64,000 nt of DNA from JAAFIP01 sp031431335 (GTDB taxonomy: Bacteria > Pseudomonadota > Gammaproteobacteria > Burkholderiales > Burkholderiaceae_C), in assembly GCA_031431335.1 (NCBI GenBank), contig JANPDG010000143.1, positions 1 through 64,000 on the forward strand, read 5' to 3'. The translations under genes were made by a program, and so were the position numbers. This document shows positions 59,655 to 64,000 of the stretch, in pieces. Within the stretch, counting starts at the first letter, position 1. Every line of letters starts with the position of its first letter. The notes beneath the pieces were generated by a model that ran no database searches, had not been told where the DNA came from, and worked only from the letters and a program-made list of their open reading frames with translations.

Positions 59655-61250
59655 ATGGTGATGGAAAATTTTGCCCCGATCATGTTCGCGGGTCTTGTGG
59701 TGATCATGCTGATAGGTTTTCCGGTGGCGTTTTCGCTTGCGGCACTGGGCTTGGGCTGCGGCTTCTTTGCTATTCAGATGGGCTGGTTTCCGGCTGCATA
59801 TTTGAGTAACTTGCCCCTGGCCTTGTTTTCTATTTTGTCTAACGAGCTGCTGCTGGCGATTCCGTTTTTTACCTTCATGGGGACGATCTTAGAAAAATGC
59901 GGCTTGGCTGAAGACATGCTCGATTCAATGGGCCAGCTGTTTGGCCCTATGAAAGGCGGCTTAGGCTACTCGGTCATTATTGTGGGCTTTATCTTGGGTG
60001 CTATTACCGGCACGGTTGCAGGCCAAGTGATCGCTATGGCGCTGATTTCGCTGCCTGTGATGATGCGCTACGGCTACAACATGCGCTACGCGACCGGCGT
60101 GTTGGCGGCTTCGGGCACCATCACCCAGCTTGTGCCTCCATCATTGGTGTTGGTGGTTCTGGCTGACCAGTTGGGCAGGCCCGTGGGCGACATGTACAAA
60201 GGCGCTTGGGGACCTTCGATTTTGCAAGTCCTGTTTTTTGCAGCCTACACATTCGCGCTGACCTTGGCCAAGCCAGACTACCTGCCGGGCGTGCCTAAAA
60301 CAGAGCGAACGCTCAATGGTTGGGCGCTGTGGTCAAAATGCCTGCGCGGTATTATTCCATCGGCTATTTTGATCTTCACTGTGCTGGGTTCGATGGGTGG
60401 TTTGCCATTCCAAAAGACAGCTATTGCCACGCCGACAGAAGCTGGCGCGATGGGCGTGGTGGGCGCACTCGTTTTAGCGGCTATGTACAAACGCCTGTCC
60501 AAGGCTTTGCTCTGGGACGCTATGGTCGGCACGATGAGACTGACCGCCATGGTGGTGTTTATCCTGATCGGCTCGCGCGTGTTCAGCCAAGTGTTCCAAG
60601 GGGTGGATGGCGCTAAATGGGTAGAGCATTTACTCACCGGTTTGCCAGGCGGCCAAGTGGGCTTCTTGATTGTGGTGAACGTGTTTGTGTTCTTCTTAGC
60701 GTTCTTCTTGGACTTCTTTGAAATCGCCTTCATTATTGTGCCCATGCTCGCACCTGTAGCTGAGAAGCTGGGCATCAACCTGGTGTGGTTTGGCGTGCTG
60801 TTGTGCGTGAACTTGCAAACCAGCTTCATGCACCCGCCATTTGGTTTTGCGCTGTTCTATTTGAGAGGTATATCGGACACGCTGTTCAAAGAAAAGCGTA
60901 TTCCTGAAGCAGTTAAATCTAACGATATTTACCTTGGCTCGATCCCGTGGATCATCATGCAGTTGATCTTGGTGGCTGTAGTTATTTTTGTACCAGAGAC
61001 CGTTACGGTGTTCTTAGACAAAGAGATCGTGGTCGATGTAGATAAAGTCAAAATCGAGATACCTGCCGATGCAGAGGCTGCCGCTAAAGACCCAGCTTCT
61101 GCCCTGATGCCTGCTGCATCTTCGCCAGCTACCACAGGCACTGCTGCTGAGAATGCTGCTGCAGATCTGGCTAACAGTGGAACTGCTGCTGACAAAGCAG
61201 CGGAAGAAGAGCAAAAGAAAATGGACGAACTCTTTAAAGAGAAAAAGTAA
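59655..61250 (+). CDS. TRAP transporter large permease (DctM-type) with Ala-rich tail
   Basis: The 531-residue protein has the DctM core (GDPS-type regions: MGGLPFQKTAIATPTEAGAMGVVGALVLAAMYKR; GLGYSVIIVGFILGAITGTVAGQVIAMALISLPVMMRYGYNMRYATGVLAASGTITQLVPPSLVLVVLADQLG). A C-terminal extension of about 60 residues is Ala/Glu/Lys-rich (AAAKDPASALMPAASSPATTGTAAENAAADLA) and longer than usual. Confidence 0.9.
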   Translation: MVMENFAPIMFAGLVVIMLIGFPVAFSLAALGLGCGFFAIQMGWFPAAYLSNLPLALFSILSNELLLAIPFFTFMGTILEKCGLAEDMLDSMGQLFGPMKGGLGYSVIIVGFILGAITGTVAGQVIAMALISLPVMMRYGYNMRYATGVLAASGTITQLVPPSLVLVVLADQLGRPVGDMYKGAWGPSILQVLFFAAYTFALTLAKPDYLPGVPKTERTLNGWALWSKCLRGIIPSAILIFTVLGSMGGLPFQKTAIATPTEAGAMGVVGALVLAAMYKRLSKALLWDAMVGTMRLTAMVVFILIGSRVFSQVFQGVDGAKWVEHLLTGLPGGQVGFLIVVNVFVFFLAFFLDFFEIAFIIVPMLAPVAEKLGINLVWFGVLLCVNLQTSFMHPPFGFALFYLRGISDTLFKEKRIPEAVKSNDIYLGSIPWIIMQLILVAVVIFVPETVTVFLDKEIVVDVDKVKIEIPADAEAAAKDPASALMPAASSPATTGTAAENAAADLANSGTAADKAAEEEQKKMDELFKEKK

Positions 61251-61322
61251 AGTTTTAGCGCCTCCAATGGTGCGCTGCGAAAGTAAGCTGCGCGCTACAC
61301 ACAGGCCATGTTTCATCCTCAC

Positions 61323-61369
61323 AGCCCCTGCAGTTTGCGTCTTAGGCGTAAGTTGTCAGGGGCTTTTTT
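61323..61369 (+). terminator. Terminator after the second TRAP operon
   Basis: AGCCCCTG (61323-61330) and CAGGGGCT (61357-61364) form an 8-bp stem around a 26-base loop, followed by T residues. The long loop makes it less certain than the others. Confidence 0.6.
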
Positions 61370-61405
61370 ATCTTTTGAGTTGACCTGTTGTATGGGGTGT
61401 GCGCT

Positions 61406-61957
61406 ATGTTAGAGATTCGACCGATGGACCATCTGGGTCCTCCTCCATTCCCGTTTCGTCCGTCGTCCGACCCTTTGGTCAGCCCAGCTTTTTCCATCGT
61501 GTTCCGTGCACTGGCTTTGGTGATTGTGTTGGGCTGCACCTATGGCGTGTGGTCACTGTGGTTTGGTGGGCATTTGACATCGCCCGTTGCAGCCTCGGCA
61601 CCCGCTGCGGCTACAGGTGCTGCGTCTGCCAACAGCATGTATGGCTCTGGCCTGATCTGGGCGCTGTCTGCGCTCGCGCTGCTGCTCTACACGCTGTGGT
61701 GCATTTTGACCAGCGTGACCACCTTGACCCACTCCACCATAGAGCAGACTTTTGTCTGGAACAAAAAGCTCGAGCTGCGCGAACTGGCCTACGTCAAGCT
61801 GATCCGCGTGCCTGGGCTGGACTGGTTGATTGCGCCGCGCTTGTACTGCCGTACTTTGTTAGGTAAATTTGCAGTTTTTTATACGGCTGACGCACACATG
61901 ATTGGGGAATTTGAGCGCTTGCGTGATGAGTTGAGCGCGTTTCGTAAAGTACGTTAA
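61406..61957 (+). CDS. Hypothetical membrane protein with PH-like C-terminal domain
   Basis: The 183-residue protein (ATG 61406; a TTG at 61388 is an alternative) has two predicted membrane segments (about residues 29-50 and 80-100). The soluble C-terminal part (STIEQTFVWNKKLELRELAYVKLIRVPGLDWLIAPRLYCRTLLGKFAVFYTADAHMIGEFERLRDELSAF) looks PH-domain-like. I do not recognise a named family. It is not clearly in an operon with its neighbours. Confidence 0.7.
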   Translation: MLEIRPMDHLGPPPFPFRPSSDPLVSPAFSIVFRALALVIVLGCTYGVWSLWFGGHLTSPVAASAPAAATGAASANSMYGSGLIWALSALALLLYTLWCILTSVTTLTHSTIEQTFVWNKKLELRELAYVKLIRVPGLDWLIAPRLYCRTLLGKFAVFYTADAHMIGEFERLRDELSAFRKVR

Positions 61958-61980
61958 GTTGACTTGTTTGGTTGATTATT

Positions 61981-62031
61981 TTGGCATTTTTCCGACGTGG
62001 ATATTAAATAGTTAGCTATTAAAATAATAGT
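61981..62031 (+). repeat. Interspersed repeat copy 11
   Basis: Reads TTGGCATTTTTCCGACGTGG, ATATT, AAATAGTTAGCTATT and AAAATAATAGT. It lies upstream of tupB in the direction of transcription. Confidence 0.85.
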
Positions 62032-62105
62032 AACTCCTAAGAGTTAACAGGGCCGTAAACACCGCCCAGAGGTTTCTCCTGATAAGGCCCTGCGCTTTAC
62101 GCAGG
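62029..62105 (+). promoter_or_regulatory. Structured leader upstream of tupB
   Basis: Three potential stems follow one another: GTAACTC/GAGTTAAC (62029-62048), CAGGGCC (62048-62054) with GGCCCTG (62086-62092), and CCTGCG (62089-62094) with CGCAGG (62100-62105). The second and third share bases 62089-62092 and exclude each other. The last stem would hide the AGG lying 13 bases before the TTG start. It may be a metal-responsive leader, but it does not match the molybdenum-cofactor riboswitch consensus that I know. Confidence 0.4.
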
Positions 62106-62118
62106 TAACATCAGCACA

Positions 62119-62832
62119 TTGAACACCTTGTTTGAAAGCGCGCTGTCTGCGCTACATCTGATGACATCGGCTGATCCCGCGCTGGTGGCGATTGTGCTGC
62201 GCTCGCTTGCGGTGAGCGCGCTGGCCTGCGCGCTGGCGTGCAGCGTGGGGTTGCTGCTGGGCGCATGGCTGGGCGTGGCCCGGTTTGCAGGGCGGGGCGC
62301 GGTGCTGGCCTTGGTCAACACCCTGCTGGCGTTACCTGCAGTGGTGGTGGGGTTGCTGGTCTACATACTGCTCTCGCGCAGCGGGCCGCTGGGCTTTTTA
62401 GGTTGGCTTTTTTCTTTCAAGGCCATGGTACTGGCCCAAGCAGTGTTGGTGTTGCCGGTGGCTGTTGCGCTGTCTCAGCAAGTGGTGCATGACGCGCAGG
62501 CCCAGCATGGCGAGCAGCTGCAGTCGATGGGCGCTGGCACGGCGCTGCGCGCGCTGCTGCTGGGCTGGGACGAGCGCTACGCCTTGCTGATGGTGCTGCT
62601 CACAGCCTTTGGTCGCGCCATCTCAGAGGTGGGCGCAGTGATGATTGTGGGCGGTAACATCGACGGTTTTACCCGCGTGATGACCACGGCCATAGCGCTT
62701 GAGACCAGCAAGGGCGATTTGCCTTTGGCGCTCGGGCTAGGCATGGTGTTGCTGCTGATTGTGCTGCTGCTCAATGTGGCCGTGGCCTTAGTCAAGCACT
62801 GGCGCGAGCGCGTAGAAGAGGCTGCTCTATGA
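62119..62832 (+). CDS. tupB: Tungstate/molybdate ABC transporter permease TupB
   Basis: The 237-residue membrane protein has five to six segments and the permease signature GAGTALRALLLGWDERYALLMVLLTAFGRAISEVGAVMIVGGNIDGFTRVMTTAIALE, as in TupB/WtpB. The start is TTG 62119; ATG 62161 is in frame but has no Shine-Dalgarno either. The stop overlaps the tupC start by four bases. Confidence 0.9.
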   Translation: MNTLFESALSALHLMTSADPALVAIVLRSLAVSALACALACSVGLLLGAWLGVARFAGRGAVLALVNTLLALPAVVVGLLVYILLSRSGPLGFLGWLFSFKAMVLAQAVLVLPVAVALSQQVVHDAQAQHGEQLQSMGAGTALRALLLGWDERYALLMVLLTAFGRAISEVGAVMIVGGNIDGFTRVMTTAIALETSKGDLPLALGLGMVLLLIVLLLNVAVALVKHWRERVEEAAL

Positions 62833-63533
62833 CAACGTTGCGAGCCGGTGTGGTGGTTGAGCTAGACGGCGCAAGTGTGCGTTTTGGCCGCGTGCAGGCT
62901 TTGCACAGCGTGTCGCTGCACATTGAGCGCGGCGAATCGCTTGCCTTGGTGGGCGCGAACGGCAGTGGTAAGAGTACGCTGCTGCGCTTAGCGCATGGCC
63001 TGGTCAAGCCCACCAGCGGCGCAGTGAAACAGGGCACTGATCTACGGCAAGCCTTTGTATTCCAGCGCCCGTTTGTGCTGCGCAGCACGGTGCTGGCCAA
63101 TGTGGCGCTGGCCGTTTGGCTGGGCGGCATGCCTTGGGCGCAGGCCAAGGCGCGTGCGTTGCAGGCGCTCAATGAGGTGGACATGCAGGCACTGGCCACG
63201 CGCCAAGCCCGCACTTTGTCGGGCGGGCAACTGCAGCGCTTGGCGTTTGCACGCGCGCTGGCTGTGCAGCCCGAGCTGCTGCTGCTGGACGAACCCACCG
63301 CCAGCCTTGCGCCACAAGCCAAGCGCGATGTAGAGGCGCTGATGGCGCAGTGCACAGCGCGCGGCATGACCCTAATTTTTGCCAGCCATAACCTTGGGCA
63401 GGTCAAACGCTTGGCTACGCGCGTGGTTTGTTTAGATGCAGGCCGTTTGGTAGCTGACAAACCCACCGCAGAATTCTTCAGTCACAGTCTGCCGCAGCTA
63501 GCAGCCCAGCTAGCAGAAAGTGAGATTTTATGA
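62829..63533 (+). CDS. tupC: Tungstate/molybdate ABC transporter ATPase TupC
   Basis: The 234-residue protein has Walker A GANGSGKST, signature LSGGQLQRLAFARAL and Walker B LLLLDEPTA. The order B-C-A with TupA following is unusual but clear. Coupled to tupB and tupA by 4-base overlaps. Confidence 0.92.
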   Translation: MTTLRAGVVVELDGASVRFGRVQALHSVSLHIERGESLALVGANGSGKSTLLRLAHGLVKPTSGAVKQGTDLRQAFVFQRPFVLRSTVLANVALAVWLGGMPWAQAKARALQALNEVDMQALATRQARTLSGGQLQRLAFARALAVQPELLLLDEPTASLAPQAKRDVEALMAQCTARGMTLIFASHNLGQVKRLATRVVCLDAGRLVADKPTAEFFSHSLPQLAAQLAESEIL

Positions 63534-64000
63534 ATACGACACCTGCATGGATGCAATTTTTGCAGCGCGCTATCGCGGCATTAGGGCTGTGCCTACTGGG
63601 CTTGCCCATGACAGCCAATGCCCAAATCGTCGTGGCATCCACCACTTCGACAGAGCAATCGGGCTTGTTTACATTTTTGCTTCCTGAGTTCAAGCGTGAC
63701 TCAGGCATAGACATCAAAGTGGTGGCTTTGGGTACGGGCCAAGCGATTGACATGGGCCGCAGAGGCGATGCAGATGTTTTGTTTGTTCACGACCAAGTGG
63801 CAGAGGATAAGTTTGTTGCCGATGGCTTTGGCATTAAACGCTACCCAGTGATGTACAACGATTTCGTTCTGATTGGCCCTGCCAGTGATCCGGTGGGCGT
63901 GCGCGGCAAAGACATTGTGAGCGCCTTGCAAAAGCTGGGCGCAGCGAATGCGGCGTTCGTGTCGCGCGGCGATAAGTCTGGTACCCACGCAGCTGAGCTG
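63530..64000 (+). CDS. tupA: Tungstate ABC transporter substrate-binding protein TupA (partial)
   Basis: Residues 1-157 are in the window. A signal peptide (RAIAALGLCLLGLPMTANA) precedes IVVASTTSTEQSGLFTFLLPEFKRDSGIDIKVVALGTGQAIDMGRRGDADVLFVHD, the TupA oxyanion-binding motif with TTST. It runs off the right edge. ATG overlaps the tupC stop. Confidence 0.92.
   Translation, partial: MNTTPAWMQFLQRAIAALGLCLLGLPMTANAQIVVASTTSTEQSGLFTFLLPEFKRDSGIDIKVVALGTGQAIDMGRRGDADVLFVHDQVAEDKFVADGFGIKRYPVMYNDFVLIGPASDPVGVRGKDIVSALQKLGAANAAFVSRGDKSGTHAAEL

Noticed and set aside
1..64000. CRISPR arrays, transposases, phage or plasmid genes
   Set aside because: No regularly spaced repeats with unique spacers, no transposase, integrase, capsid or replication-initiator motifs were seen. 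The interspersed repeats are solitary and not regularly spaced.

Overview
The window is chromosomal DNA of a beta-proteobacterium, most likely a Comamonadaceae member (Rhodoferax/Limnohabitans/Polaromonas type). The evidence is the glyA-nrdR-ribD neighbourhood, clpX-lon, the rpsF-priB-rpsR-rplI ribosomal operon, Bug-type tripartite receptors, several TRAP and branched-chain amino-acid type ABC transporters, and aromatic-acid catabolism genes. No phage, transposase, plasmid or CRISPR gene was seen.

Layout. 1-1047: 3' part of ribD missing off the left edge. 1135-9254: a distinctly AT-richer type IV pilus assembly operon (fimT-pilV-pilW-pilX-pilY1-pilE). 9277-12094: nrdR, glyA and a lytic transglycosylase, all on the minus strand. 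12095-13100: about 1 kb without genes but with several inverted repeats, including two neighbouring perfect 21-22 bp hairpins. 13101-16929: clpX and lon, with no clpP or tig beside them. 16958-17365: tRNA-Gly, tRNA-Cys, tRNA-Leu. 17419-20779: a hypothetical protein, tdk, an MFS permease and a DUF3047-like lipoprotein. 20984-24101: pobA (4-hydroxybenzoate to protocatechuate) with a divergent IclR regulator and a textbook three-repeat operator. 24116-25660: an unusual ABC half-transporter. 25882-25941: a 19-codon lysine-rich ORF. 26050-33297: a long minus-strand run livF-livG-livM-livH, lysE-type exporter, livK, and both subunits of a Rieske ring-hydroxylating oxygenase, with a divergent LysR regulator at 33417. 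34587-39757: another ABC receptor, an exported amidohydrolase, a LysM/FecR protein and mog. 39790-46091: darP, a tautomerase, a dienelactone hydrolase, a ZIP permease, an orphan PstS-like receptor, an alpha/beta hydrolase and sseA. 46289-47834: rpsF-priB-rpsR-rplI. 47917-56295: NUDIX hydrolase, TRAP transporter and a gentisate-pathway block (flavin monooxygenase, Bug receptor, gentisate dioxygenase, fumarylpyruvate hydrolase) with a divergent MarR regulator. 56502-61250: a second TRAP transporter, interrupted by a SenA/EgtB-like gene on the other strand. 62119-64000: tupB-tupC-tupA (tungstate/molybdate uptake), cut by the right edge.

How it fits together. At least three entry points into aromatic ring cleavage lie here: PobA makes protocatechuate, while the flavin hydroxylase and probably the Rieske oxygenase make gentisate, which is opened by the dioxygenase and split by the FAH-type hydrolase. 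Uptake systems of three classes (ABC, TRAP, Bug) sit beside them.

The most unusual signal is a family of short AT-rich interspersed repeats (consensus core TTTTCCGACGTGGATATT followed by AATAGTTAGCTATT and a second small inverted repeat). I count eleven copies, nine between genes and two inside protein-coding genes, both read in the same frame as SDVxI..FAI/M with the in-frame TAG of the intergenic copies changed to AAG. Some copies directly abut start codons, and the 5' module of the repeat also occurs alone. This resembles, by analogy only, the protein-inserting palindromic elements of Rickettsia.
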